Shown here piece by piece: positions 16,267-24,444 of a stretch of 31,426 bases of DNA. A program made the position numbers and the translations under genes. Every line of letters starts with the position of its first letter. Position 1 is the first letter of the stretch. The DNA is taken from NCBI GenBank assembly GCA_002413355.1, contig DHWV01000094.1:17430-48855 (forward strand). The letters are read 5' to 3'. The stretch comes from Desulfobulbaceae bacterium UBA5173 (GTDB lineage: Bacteria > Desulfobacterota > Desulfobulbia > Desulfobulbales > Desulfobulbaceae). A model generated the notes under the pieces. It ran no database searches. It was not told where the DNA came from and worked only from the letters and a program-made list of their open reading frames with translations.

Positions 16267-17193
16267 ATGAACAAAAAAATAACCATCATTGGCTCCGGCA
16301 ACGTCGGGGCAGCCGCTGCGCACTGGGCCTTGGCCCGCAAATTAGGCAACATCGTCCTGCTTGATGTCATGGAAGGAGTTCCGCAGGGCAAGGCCTTGGA
16401 TTTATGGCAGGCCGGGCCGCTGGACGGCTTCGCGGGCACAGTCATTGGCAGCAACGACTACGCGGATTCGGCTGATTCGGACGTGGTGATCATCACCGCT
16501 GGCCTGGCGCGCAAGCCGGGCATGTCCCGCGACGATCTTTTGGCCAAAAATGTGGCCATCGTCAAGTCCTGCGCCGAGCAGGCGGTGCGTCATTCGCCCA
16601 ATTGCTTCCTGATTGTGGTCACAAACCCCATTGACGCGATGGTCTATACGGCCTTCAAGGCCTCCGGCCTGCCGAAGCACCGCATCATCGGCATGGCGGG
16701 CGTGCTCGACTCGGCCCGCTACCGCACCTTTTTGGCCAATGCCCTTGGCGTGGCACCGTCCGATGTCAGCGCGATGGTCATGGGCATCCATGGCGACAAG
16801 ATGCTGCCCCTTGTGCGGCTGGCGAACGTGGCCGGCGTGCCGGTCAGCGACCTCCTGCCTGCGGAGAAGATCGCCGAGATCGTGCATCGGACGCAGCACG
16901 GCGGCGGTGAAATCGTCAACCACTTGAAAACAGGCAGCGCGTTCTGCACGCCGGGCCTCGCCGCTGTGGAAATGGCGGAGGCGGTGCTGGCTGACACCAA
17001 GCGCGTCATGCCCTGCGCGGCCTGGCTGAACGGCGAATTCGGCATTTCCGGCTGCTTCCTCGGCGTGCCGGTGGTCTTGGGCGCGCAAGGCGTGGAGCGT
17101 ATCCTTGAATTCAAGCTGACCGATGAGGAGAAACAGGCTCTCGGCGAATCGGTCGAGGCGGTGCGTAAGCAGATGGAGGAGACGGGCCTGTGA
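16267..17193 (+). CDS. mdh: Malate dehydrogenase (NAD-dependent, LDH-like type)
   Basis: The 308-residue protein belongs to the LDH/MDH superfamily: the Rossmann motif IIGSGNVG at 7-14, the loop GLARKPGMSRDDLL with Arg82 and Arg88 (Arg at this place selects malate over lactate), VTNPIDAM at 118-125 with Asn120, GVLDSARYR with Asp148 and Arg152, and the catalytic His175-Gly-Asp177. It interconverts malate and oxaloacetate in the citric acid cycle. One oddity is GIHGDKMLPL where most relatives have GGHGDTMVPL. The catalytic pair is intact, so activity is expected. It stands between two repeat-rich gaps, with no operon partner within 80 bases. Confidence 0.94.
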   Translation: MNKKITIIGSGNVGAAAAHWALARKLGNIVLLDVMEGVPQGKALDLWQAGPLDGFAGTVIGSNDYADSADSDVVIITAGLARKPGMSRDDLLAKNVAIVKSCAEQAVRHSPNCFLIVVTNPIDAMVYTAFKASGLPKHRIIGMAGVLDSARYRTFLANALGVAPSDVSAMVMGIHGDKMLPLVRLANVAGVPVSDLLPAEKIAEIVHRTQHGGGEIVNHLKTGSAFCTPGLAAVEMAEAVLADTKRVMPCAAWLNGEFGISGCFLGVPVVLGAQGVERILEFKLTDEEKQALGESVEAVRKQMEETGL

Positions 17194-17198
17194 CGGCG

Positions 17199-17311
17199 GA
17201 CGTTCAACGTATCCTTCCCATACGAAAAACGTATCGCTGAATACGCGGAACGTATCGCCGAATAGGTTGAACTATGCTTCAGGTATGGTTCAACGCATCT
17301 GCTGATGCGTT
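17199..17311 (+). repeat. Degenerate tandem array of 21-bp hairpin-forming units after mdh
   Basis: Starting six bases after the mdh stop, about five units of 21 or 22 bases follow one another: 17199-17219, 17220-17240, 17241-17261, 17262-17282 and about 17284-17305. Units two and three read ATACG-five bases-CGTATCGCTGA and ATACG-five bases-CGTATCGCCGA, and each can form a 5-bp hairpin. The word AACGTATC recurs at 17206, 17228 and 17249. The array ends with a perfect 8-bp stem (17292-17299 with 17304-17311, loop TGCT). There is no T-tract, so it is not an obvious intrinsic terminator. Confidence 0.7.
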
Positions 17312-17375
17312 CCGCCGCTCGCCGGAGAGAACGAGCAGCTCGCCAGATATGAAAAACCACTGAACCATTGGACAA

Positions 17376-19751
17376 ATGATGGCGGAGAACAGGATCGGCT
17401 TCTTGCAGGAGGTCTTGCAGGGACTCAGCAAGAAGCGTTTTGCCCCTTTGGATTTCCTCGGCAAAGGCAGCCTGCCGGAGCGCGTGCTGGCCTTGACGCT
17501 AGGCGAAGAGCCGCCGCCGGGCGTGCCTGGCTGTGCGCGGGAATGGCAGCAGCTCGCTGAGGGCTTGCGCACGTTTGATGTGAGCAACCTGCGCGTGGTG
17601 GTGCTGGGCGGCGGCACCGGCCTGTCCAAGGCTGTCGGCGGCGACTCCCGGCGGCCTGAGTGGAAGATCAATCCCTTCACCGGCCTGAAAGAGGTCTTCC
17701 CGAACCTCTGCTCCCTTGTCTGCGTGACCGACGACGGCGGCTCGACTGGGGAGATGCTCAAGGATTTTCCGTTGATCGGCCTTGGCGACCTGCGCCACGT
17801 CCTCCTTGCCTCGGTGCGCAGCGCAAATCTGAAGAATCAGTACCGCCTGAATGACAAGGAAGCGGCTGAGGTCGCGGGGCTGCTGCACGGCATCTTCAAT
17901 CTGCGCTTCACCGCACCGCCGGAATCTGCCGAGCAGCTCTGGCAGCGGAGCGGCGCAGACCCGGAACAGCTACCCGCGCCGATGGCAGGCTATCTGTCTG
18001 ACCTGATGCGGCGGCTGTTCAGCGACACGCGCATGAAGGCTGCCTTGCAACGACCTCATTGCCTTGGCAATTTGCTGATTGCAGCAGCGATTTACGGCAA
18101 GCTGCCGTCCTTTTTCCGCACCGTCGAGCTGGTCGCCAACCAAAAACGGCTCCAGCACGCGGTGCTCGAAGGCATCTCTGACCTTGCCCTGGCCATCGGC
18201 GCAGGCCGGAACGCGGTGCTGCCCTGCACGGTCACGCCCGCCCAATTGCAGGTGCTGTACAGCAACGGCGTGATGGTCACAGGCGAGTCCAAGGCTGGCT
18301 TGGCCGAACGCGGCTGGCCGGTCGAGCGGGTCAGCGTCCGCTTTGTCGAAGAGCCGCTGCTGCCGGACGAGGCGGCGGATCAGCTCCGCCGGGCCGACAT
18401 CATCCTGCTTGCGCCCGGCAGCCTCTACACCTCCATCATTCCCATCCTGCAAGTGCCCGGTCTGGCTGATTTGATCCGCAGCAGCAGTGCGATGAAGCTG
18501 CTCGTGGCCAATATTTGGGTGCAGCAGGGCGAAACAGACGCAACCTTGGATGCGCCGGAGAAGCGTTTTCATGCCTCCGACCTCATCCGGGCGTATGACA
18601 GCAATATTCCGGGGGGGATTCAGGGCCTGTTCTCGCACGTCCTCACCCTTGATCTGGCGGACATCCCCGGCTCAGTGCTGCAAAACTACGCCATTGAGAA
18701 GAAGGAGCCAATCTACGTGGACAGCGAGCAGGTGCGCGCTCTGGGCTTTGAGCCGGTGCAGGCCCGCATTTTCTCCCGCGAGCTGCTCCGCCAGGAAAAT
18801 GTTGTCCAGCATGATTCAGACGCGCTGGCCTTGGCCGTGCGCACCCTCTGGGGTCTGCGGGCGGGCGGCTTCCTGATCTCGCCGCTGCCGCCGACCGTCC
18901 GCGTCAAAGCTGCCGGGCCTGCCGCAGTCAGCATCTGCCCAGACCGGCTGCTGCCCTGCATCCGCTTTGAGGAGATCAGCCGCCTTGTCAATGGGATGAG
19001 CTTCCGCCAGATCAGCCTGCTCGCCGAGCAGCCCAAGGAGCTGGAGCCTACCGAGCGGGAACAGCTCATCGCCGCAGTGATCGACATCCTCTGGCGGCAC
19101 CCGGACATCCACCCGGCGCATCTCAGCGCGGTGCGCGGCATCAGTTTGATCAGCCCGGCGCGCTGGAGCCGCAGCCAGCAGTGGGACAACGTCTTCTCGT
19201 TTTATGACCCCGAAGACGGTTGCCTGAAAATCCGCCACGATCAGACTGAAGACGCAGCTCGTCTGGAGATGCCCCTTCTTGTCGCGCTGGGCCAGTCCCT
19301 GCTCGGCAACTACTGCGCTGAAAAGCATCTTGAGCCTGTCTTTTTTCAAGAGCGGCAGATTGGCCGGATATACTGGCTCGCGGTCCGCGACCAGCAGGAT
19401 TTGAACGGCTTTCTCAACAGCGGCCAGATTGATGTCTATCTCCACCTTGCCCAGATGTCGCGCCCTGACCGGCGGAAGCGGATCTACGCCCGCACGGTCA
19501 ACGGCGAAGACGGCTTTCTGCCGCCCGGCCTGCTCTTTGGCCTCCTCTTCGCCTGGTGCTTAGACAACCGCTTTGCCCCCAGCATTGACCACATGATGGC
19601 GATGATGAAGAGCGGCCCTTCGGCTTTGGTCGCCAAGCAGGCGGAAACTGTGCGCCAACAGGAAAAATTGATCGCCTTTTTCCGTGAACAAGTTTTTCGC
19701 AGTCGGATGGAGCAGACAATGCGGTATAATGCGGACAGAGGAATGTGCTGA
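17376..19751 (+). CDS. Very long YvcK/CofD-family protein (791 aa)
   Basis: Residues about 72-450 match the YvcK (gluconeogenesis factor) / CofD-like family: VVVLGGGTGLSKAV at 74-87, VCVTDDGGSTGEM at 115-127, GLGDLRHVLLA, GNLLIAAAIYGKL and LLAPGSLYTSIIP at about 344-356. YvcK proteins bind UDP-sugars and influence carbon metabolism and cell envelope growth. CofD itself is a phospholactate transferase. The usual length is about 320 to 450 residues. Here there is a 70-residue N-terminal addition and some 300 residues after the core in which I recognise no domain (helical, with ISLLAEQPKELEPTERE near 535). The insertion GDSRRPEWKINPFTGLKEV replaces the common short loop. The start is uncertain because there is no clear ribosome binding site; ATG 17379 is the alternative. 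Confidence 0.82.
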   Translation: MMAENRIGFLQEVLQGLSKKRFAPLDFLGKGSLPERVLALTLGEEPPPGVPGCAREWQQLAEGLRTFDVSNLRVVVLGGGTGLSKAVGGDSRRPEWKINPFTGLKEVFPNLCSLVCVTDDGGSTGEMLKDFPLIGLGDLRHVLLASVRSANLKNQYRLNDKEAAEVAGLLHGIFNLRFTAPPESAEQLWQRSGADPEQLPAPMAGYLSDLMRRLFSDTRMKAALQRPHCLGNLLIAAAIYGKLPSFFRTVELVANQKRLQHAVLEGISDLALAIGAGRNAVLPCTVTPAQLQVLYSNGVMVTGESKAGLAERGWPVERVSVRFVEEPLLPDEAADQLRRADIILLAPGSLYTSIIPILQVPGLADLIRSSSAMKLLVANIWVQQGETDATLDAPEKRFHASDLIRAYDSNIPGGIQGLFSHVLTLDLADIPGSVLQNYAIEKKEPIYVDSEQVRALGFEPVQARIFSRELLRQENVVQHDSDALALAVRTLWGLRAGGFLISPLPPTVRVKAAGPAAVSICPDRLLPCIRFEEISRLVNGMSFRQISLLAEQPKELEPTEREQLIAAVIDILWRHPDIHPAHLSAVRGISLISPARWSRSQQWDNVFSFYDPEDGCLKIRHDQTEDAARLEMPLLVALGQSLLGNYCAEKHLEPVFFQERQIGRIYWLAVRDQQDLNGFLNSGQIDVYLHLAQMSRPDRRKRIYARTVNGEDGFLPPGLLFGLLFAWCLDNRFAPSIDHMMAMMKSGPSALVAKQAETVRQQEKLIAFFREQVFRSRMEQTMRYNADRGMC

Positions 19752-19796
19752 CCAAAAAGCTGCGTGCCGCAATGAAGCCGGAGCGAGGAGGAGAAC

Positions 19797-20171
19797 ATGC
19801 GAAAAATATTGATCATGGACGACGATGAACAGATACTGTCCTTGCTCGCCCGCACGGTGGAGATGGCCGGTTTTGCCGCTGTCACTGCCGAAAATGGCCG
19901 GGATGGACAGCGTCTGCTTGATAAACAGCCGTTTGATCTGGTAATCACCGACTTGATCATGCCGGAGAAAGAGGGGATGGAGACCATCAGCTACATCAAA
20001 CGGCATTTCCCCCATATCAAGATCATCGCCATTTCCGGCGGGGGCCGGATCGGCCCGGAAACCTATCTGCCCGCTGCCTTGGAGCTGGGTGCGGACATGG
20101 CCTTTGCCAAACCCTTCCCAATGGAGGATCTGACCGCCGCTGTCAGAACGCTGCTCGGCGAATCTCCGTGA
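19797..20171 (+). CDS. Receiver-only response regulator (CheY-like)
   Basis: A single receiver domain of 124 residues. The acidic pocket is MDDDEQ near residues 7-12, the phosphoacceptor Asp lies in LVITDLIMPEKEGME at about 53-55, the switch Ser/Thr position is in IIAISGGG, and the conserved Lys is in AFAKPF near 102. There is no output domain, so it must act through protein contact or in a phosphorelay. A strong ribosome binding site (GAGGAGGAG) precedes the ATG. It lies 45 bases after the YvcK-like gene and 46 bases before the ABC exporter pair. No histidine kinase is nearby, so its input is unknown. Confidence 0.92.
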   Translation: MRKILIMDDDEQILSLLARTVEMAGFAAVTAENGRDGQRLLDKQPFDLVITDLIMPEKEGMETISYIKRHFPHIKIIAISGGGRIGPETYLPAALELGADMAFAKPFPMEDLTAAVRTLLGESP

Positions 20172-20178
20172 GCAGACC

Positions 20179-20198
20179 GGGCCGGAACCCCTCGGCCC
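20179..20198 (+). terminator. Possible weak terminator hairpin after the response regulator gene
   Basis: A 6-bp GC stem, GGGCCG (20179-20184) with CGGCCC (20193-20198), is followed by a pyrimidine-rich but interrupted T run. It lies in the 46-base gap before the ABC gene. Without a proper T-tract, termination is doubtful and partial read-through is likely. Confidence 0.25.
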
Positions 20199-20217
20199 GC
20201 TTTCTCCCCTTGCTTTC

Positions 20218-22029
20218 ATGCGCACTGTATCCCGCAGCACATCTGAGCCGATCGCTCTTCCAGCAGGCATCCTTACTGATGTGCTTTGTCCGATATTCCA
20301 CCGGTTCCGCCGCCGTCTGCTGCTTGGCCTGACCGCTCTGCTGGCCAGCGATGTGCTGTATCTCACCCTGCCCCGCTATCTGAAAATCGGCGTGGACGAG
20401 CTGGCCCAAGGCATTGCCACGCGGCAGCGGCTGCTGGTTCTTGCCTGTGGCATCCTGCTGACTGCGGTCGTCACTGGCCTGCTGCGCTATGTCTGGCGTA
20501 CCTTGCTGATCGGCTTTTCCCGCCATCTGGAAACCGCCCTGCGCGACCGCCTGATCAGCCATGTTCTCAGCATGGATCAGACCTTTTTTGACCGCCGTCC
20601 GTTGGGCGAAATCATGGCCCATGCCAGCAATGACCTCAGCGCAGTGCAGCTTTCCTTTGGCTTAGGGCTGGCTGCTGCCGCCGATGTGGCAGTGATGTCC
20701 GTCGCCGCTGTGCTGTTCATGCTGCACATCAGTCCGCCGCTGACCCTGCTTGCCGCCCTGCCGTTGCCCCTGCTCGCAGTCTGCTCCTGGTTTCTCTCGC
20801 ACGAGCTGCACCGCCGCTTTGAACAAGTGCAGTCTCAGTTTGGTTTATTGACTGAATTTGCCCGCAACACCCTTGTTTCCATCCGGCTGATCAAAAGCTG
20901 TACCCGAGAAGAGCAGCAAATGCGCGAGTTCGGGCAGCTCGGCCAAGACTATGTTGCCAGCAACATCCGGGCGGCGATGATTCAGGGGCTGCTTCTCCCG
21001 CTCGCCCTGCTGACCGGCAGCTTCGGCACGCTGCTGGTGCTGCATTCGGGCGGCACAATGGTGATCAGCCAAGTGATCAGCATCGGCGAGTTTGTTGCCT
21101 TCATCACCTACTTTGCCATGTTGGCCATGCCGCTGGCCACTGTAGGCTGGGCAACTGGCCTCATCCGCCGGGGCATGACCTCGCTGGCCCGCATTTGCCG
21201 CCTGCTTACCGCCACGTCAACGGTCAAGGCCAGCCTACATGAGACCGCCCAGCCGGTCATCCGCCAGAGCCGCCCGCACATCTCCCTGCGCCGCCTGAGC
21301 TTTTCCTATCCCGGCACCATCACGCCTGCCCTGAGCGATATGAACGTGGAAATCGGGCCGGGCATCCTTGGCATCAGCGGCAGAACCGGCTCCGGCAAAT
21401 CCACCCTCTGCCGCCTGCTTGTCCGGCAGTATCCGGTCGCGGACGGCAGCTATCTGTTTGCCGGTCATGACGTGAACCAGATTGACCCAGCTCTGATCTG
21501 GCGGCATGTTAGCTGGGTTGACCGCAACACCTCGCTGTTCTCCGCCTCTGCGGCGGAAAACATCAGCTTAGCCAAGCCGGACGCGCCGCTGGCGGAGATC
21601 ATGGAGGCTGCCCGGCTGGCGGCGGTGCATGACGAGATCATGGCCATGCCAGACGGTTATCAGACCCGGCTCGGCGAAAAAGGGATCCGGCTCTCCGGCG
21701 GCCAGAAGCAGCGGATCGCCATTGCCCGCGCCCTGCTTGCCGACCGGCCTATCCTAATTATTGACGATGCCCTTTCCGCCTTGGACGCGGAAACCGCCCA
21801 ACAGGTTTTCGCCGCCCTCCGCGACCGGCAGCGGGGAAAAACGCTGCTTCTCGTCTCCCATCATGTCCAGCTGCTGGCCCATGCCGACCACATCCTGCTG
21901 CTTGATCAAGGCCGGATTGCCGAGCAAGGCAGCCACGCCCAGCTCATGGCCCGCAGCACGTACTATCAAGAAACTGCCAGCAGGCAGCAGGGAAAGGAGG
22001 AGTCCGGTGCGCAGCTTCGGCTATTTTGA
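20218..22029 (+). CDS. ABC exporter half-transporter, subunit with a degenerate ATP site
   Basis: A 603-residue half-transporter of the MdlA type: a six-helix exporter membrane domain at about 30-325 and a nucleotide-binding domain from about 355. Walker A is GRTGSGKS (388-395), the signature is LSGGQKQR (492-499), Walker B is ILIIDDAL, and the switch His is in VSHHV (548). The usual catalytic Glu after Walker B is Asp (517), and the Q-loop glutamine is not evident (HVSWVDRNT), as in the degenerate site of heterodimeric exporters. The next gene encodes the partner, and its start overlaps this gene by 23 bases. The substrate is unknown; lipids, drugs or peptides are possible for this family. 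Confidence 0.9.
   Translation: MRTVSRSTSEPIALPAGILTDVLCPIFHRFRRRLLLGLTALLASDVLYLTLPRYLKIGVDELAQGIATRQRLLVLACGILLTAVVTGLLRYVWRTLLIGFSRHLETALRDRLISHVLSMDQTFFDRRPLGEIMAHASNDLSAVQLSFGLGLAAAADVAVMSVAAVLFMLHISPPLTLLAALPLPLLAVCSWFLSHELHRRFEQVQSQFGLLTEFARNTLVSIRLIKSCTREEQQMREFGQLGQDYVASNIRAAMIQGLLLPLALLTGSFGTLLVLHSGGTMVISQVISIGEFVAFITYFAMLAMPLATVGWATGLIRRGMTSLARICRLLTATSTVKASLHETAQPVIRQSRPHISLRRLSFSYPGTITPALSDMNVEIGPGILGISGRTGSGKSTLCRLLVRQYPVADGSYLFAGHDVNQIDPALIWRHVSWVDRNTSLFSASAAENISLAKPDAPLAEIMEAARLAAVHDEIMAMPDGYQTRLGEKGIRLSGGQKQRIAIARALLADRPILIIDDALSALDAETAQQVFAALRDRQRGKTLLLVSHHVQLLAHADHILLLDQGRIAEQGSHAQLMARSTYYQETASRQQGKEESGAQLRLF
21993..22002 (+). promoter_or_regulatory. Ribosome binding site fixing the GTG start of the second ABC subunit
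   Basis: AAAGGAGGAG lies four bases before the GTG at 22007, within the 3' end of the first ABC gene. This supports the short start over the in-frame ATG at 21761, whose extra 82 residues are an out-of-frame reading of the first subunit. Confidence 0.75.
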
Positions 22030-23836
22030 GGAAGGCAAAACCGGACGGATCTCCGACCTCCGTCTTTGGAAGCGGATTTTCGGCCTCTGCCGGGCGTGGC
22101 GGGCTGGCATCTTCTGGAGCAGCCTGTTTTCCCTGCTGGCAGCTAGTGCGGCGGTAATTCAGCCGCAGCTTCTTCAGCGCGGCATTGACTTGTTCATAAC
22201 CGCCTCTGGGGCTGATGCAGCACGGCTCGACGGTTTGTTCCACATCGCTCTGCTTTACGGCGGCACTGCCGCCGCAGCCTTTGCCGCAGGTTTTGGCCAA
22301 GTGGTGATGATGGAATATGTTGGCCAGTCGGTCATGCACCGGCTGCGCAGCGACCTCTATCGCCACCTGCTTTCGCTCGATCTCGCCTTTTTCCACGCGC
22401 ATCCGGCAGGCCGCCTTGTCACCCGCCTGACCAATGACATTCAAAGCATGAACGACATGTTCAGCTTGGTGATGGTAACGCTGTTCAACGACCTGCTCCG
22501 GCTGGCTGGAGTGCTGGTGGCGTTGTATCTGACCAACGTCCGCCTTGCCTTGCTGATGACGATCTTTCTGCCGATTTCACTGATCATCACTGTTTTCTTT
22601 TCCCGGATAGCCCGCGATGGCTTCCGGGCTATCCGCAGCCAGCTGGCGGTGGTGAATGCCTTTCTTCAGGAGGTGCTGTCGCTGGTCGGCGTGATCCAGA
22701 TTTATGGCCAAGAGGCGGACAGCATGGCCAAATTCCGCGAGCTGAATGGCGTGTATCTGGAGCGCAACCTGCGTCTGATTCGCCTCTTCGGAGCCTTTAT
22801 GCCGTTGAGCGAATTTCTCTCCTCCTTGGCGATAGCTGTAATCCTCTGGTACGGCGGAGGTGAGACCTTGCAGCGGCATTTGACCTTGGGCGAGCTAACC
22901 GCTTTTCTTACCTACATGCGCTTGTTTTTTCAGCCGATGCAGGAAATCGCCCGCAAATATTCGGTGGTGCAGTCGGCCTTGGCTTCGGCGGAACGAATTT
23001 TCGAGCTGCTGGATATTTCCGGCAGCATCATTGAGCCGACAGTGCCGATTGACGGCAGCCGCATCCGGGGAGAAATCCGCTTTGCGGGAGTCAGCTTCAC
23101 CTATCAGCAGGAAGATGACGGCAACGGCCACCTGCCAGAAGAAGGCAAATCCGTGCTGCGCGACATTGACTTGCACATTCAGTCTGGAGAGACGATTGCC
23201 ATCACCGGCCCGACCGGCGCAGGCAAATCCACTTTGGTCAGCCTCTTGGTGCGCTTCTATGACCCCAGCGCAGGCCGCATTCTGCTTGACGGCCACGATT
23301 TGCGCGAATTCGCCCCGCAGACTCTGCGCCGCAAAATTGGCTTGGTGCTACAAGACCCGCTGATTGAGCCGGATACCGTGCTAGCCAACATCCGTCAAGA
23401 CACCGGCCTGACGCGTTCGGAAGTGTATCAAATTCTCGTCCGCACCAGCTTGGATGCCTTTGTCGCCAAGCTGCCGCAGGGCTTGGACACTCGCATCGGC
23501 GAAGGCGGTCTTGATCTCTCCGCTGGCGAAAAGCAGCTCATTGCTTTTGCCCGTGTTCTCTGCCGCAACCCGGCGGTGCTGATCCTCGACGAGGCAACTT
23601 CCTCTGTGGACAGCGAGGCGGAACAGCTGCTGGAGCAGGCGTTGCGCAGCGGCTTCGCAGGCCGCACTCTGCTGATCATCGCTCATCGTCTCTCCACCGT
23701 CCGCCGGGCTAACCGAATTGCCGTCTTTGCCCAAGGCAGATTAGCCGAGCTGGGCAGTCACGAGGAGCTGCTGGCACGGCAGGGTCTCTATGCCGAGCTG
23801 GCCGCCGCTGACCTCAGGCATGGCCGTCCGGTCTGA
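22007..23836 (+). CDS. ABC exporter half-transporter, subunit with the canonical ATP site
   Basis: The 609-residue partner (GTG start) is of the MdlB type. The membrane domain spans about 25-330, including the coupling-helix-like GRLVTRLTNDIQSMNDMF. The nucleotide-binding domain holds Walker A GPTGAGKS (401-408), Q-loop Gln449 in GLVLQDP, signature LSAGEKQ (504-510), Walker B VLILDEATSSVD with catalytic Glu529, and the switch His560 in IAHRLSTV. All catalytic residues are intact, in contrast with the upstream subunit, so the two form a typical heterodimeric exporter with one working and one degenerate site. A linker insertion EDDGNGHLPEEG precedes Walker A. It sits in the inner membrane. Confidence 0.92.
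   Translation: MRSFGYFEEGKTGRISDLRLWKRIFGLCRAWRAGIFWSSLFSLLAASAAVIQPQLLQRGIDLFITASGADAARLDGLFHIALLYGGTAAAAFAAGFGQVVMMEYVGQSVMHRLRSDLYRHLLSLDLAFFHAHPAGRLVTRLTNDIQSMNDMFSLVMVTLFNDLLRLAGVLVALYLTNVRLALLMTIFLPISLIITVFFSRIARDGFRAIRSQLAVVNAFLQEVLSLVGVIQIYGQEADSMAKFRELNGVYLERNLRLIRLFGAFMPLSEFLSSLAIAVILWYGGGETLQRHLTLGELTAFLTYMRLFFQPMQEIARKYSVVQSALASAERIFELLDISGSIIEPTVPIDGSRIRGEIRFAGVSFTYQQEDDGNGHLPEEGKSVLRDIDLHIQSGETIAITGPTGAGKSTLVSLLVRFYDPSAGRILLDGHDLREFAPQTLRRKIGLVLQDPLIEPDTVLANIRQDTGLTRSEVYQILVRTSLDAFVAKLPQGLDTRIGEGGLDLSAGEKQLIAFARVLCRNPAVLILDEATSSVDSEAEQLLEQALRSGFAGRTLLIIAHRLSTVRRANRIAVFAQGRLAELGSHEELLARQGLYAELAAADLRHGRPV
22604..22635 (+). repeat. Perfect 11-bp inverted repeat inside the second ABC gene
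   Basis: CGGATAGCCCG (22604-22614) and CGGGCTATCCG (22625-22635) are exact reverse complements separated by 10 bases, encoding the residues around RIARDGFRAIRS. It is a strong potential RNA hairpin within coding sequence. Confidence 0.6.
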
Positions 23837-23847
23837 TGTTATTTCTG

Positions 23848-23877
23848 TTGACACTGCGGCAGGAAGCACGTTATATT
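23848..23877 (+). promoter_or_regulatory. Sigma-70 type promoter of the rpsF operon
   Basis: A perfect -35 TTGACA (23848-23853) is followed by TATATT (23872-23877, spacer 18) or TTATAT (23871-23876, spacer 17). It starts 11 bases after the ABC gene ends and points at rpsF, leaving a leader of roughly 100 bases before the ATG at 23983. Confidence 0.75.
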
Positions 23878-23890
23878 CTGCGTTTTAGCC

Positions 23891-23921
23891 GCCGGATTCA
23901 TTCCGGCTTCCTTTTTATTTT
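23891..23921 (+). promoter_or_regulatory. Leader hairpin followed by a T-rich tract, upstream of rpsF
   Basis: GCCGGA (23891-23896) and TCCGGC (23902-23907) form a 6-bp stem with loop TTCAT, followed by TTCCTTTTTATTTT. It lies just after the predicted transcription start, so it resembles an attenuator or a protein-binding leader element rather than the terminator of the previous operon, though either is possible. In other bacteria S6:S18 binds the rpsF leader. Whether this element is that type cannot be decided by eye. Confidence 0.4.
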
Positions 23922-23982
23922 CTGCACCTTCTCGCTCTCCACCAGGAATCAGCGAGGGCCATCATGACCACGAGGAGGAATC

Positions 23983-24405
23983 ATGCGTCATTACGAAATC
24001 ACTTGGATCATTCGCCCCAGCGCGGGTGAAGCGCAGTTCACCGAAATCATCGACCGTACTGCGGCTATCGTCACCAATGACGGCGGCACAGTGATCGATA
24101 CCAGCCGCTGGGGCTTCAAAAAGCTGGCCTACGACATCAAGAAGGAGTCGCAAGGCTACTATGTCTGCATGAATTTCGCCGCGCCCGGCGCGACAATCAA
24201 GGAGCTGGAGCGTATCTTCCGCATCGATGACCGCATTCTTCGTTATCTGACCATCAAGCTGGCCGATGCGATTGACGCAGCAGGCATTGAAAAAGTGAAG
24301 GAGCAGATCGCCGCGCTGGCCGCAGCCCAAGCTGCCGCTGCCACTGAAGGCGATGAAGGCAGCCGCGTCGCAGCGATCGAAGATGACGCTGAGGAACTGT
24401 CCTGA
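23983..24405 (+). CDS. rpsF: 30S ribosomal protein bS6
   Basis: The 140-residue protein begins MRHYEITWIIRP and shows the bS6 pattern: TNDGGTVIDTSRWGFKKLAYDIKKESQGYYVCMNF, then LERIFRIDDRILRYLTIKL. The C-terminal 40 residues are an Ala/Glu-rich acidic tail, common in bS6 of many bacteria. It binds bS18 on the platform of the small subunit. A strong ribosome binding site, GAGGAGG, stands just before the ATG. It is the first gene of the operon with rpsR, a DUF2232 gene and rplI. Confidence 0.97.
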   Translation: MRHYEITWIIRPSAGEAQFTEIIDRTAAIVTNDGGTVIDTSRWGFKKLAYDIKKESQGYYVCMNFAAPGATIKELERIFRIDDRILRYLTIKLADAIDAAGIEKVKEQIAALAAAQAAAATEGDEGSRVAAIEDDAEELS

Positions 24406-24444
24406 ACCGCAGCCTGACCATCCACTCTTGAGGAGATATTGACC

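Noticed and set aside
17199..17311. CRISPR array in the mdh downstream repeats
   Set aside because: The units are contiguous 21-bp tandem repeats without unique spacers, and no cas genes are near.
21761..22006. N-terminal extension of the second ABC subunit to 21761
   Set aside because: It is an out-of-frame reading of the first subunit's ATPase domain, and the GTG at 22007 follows AAAGGAGGAG.
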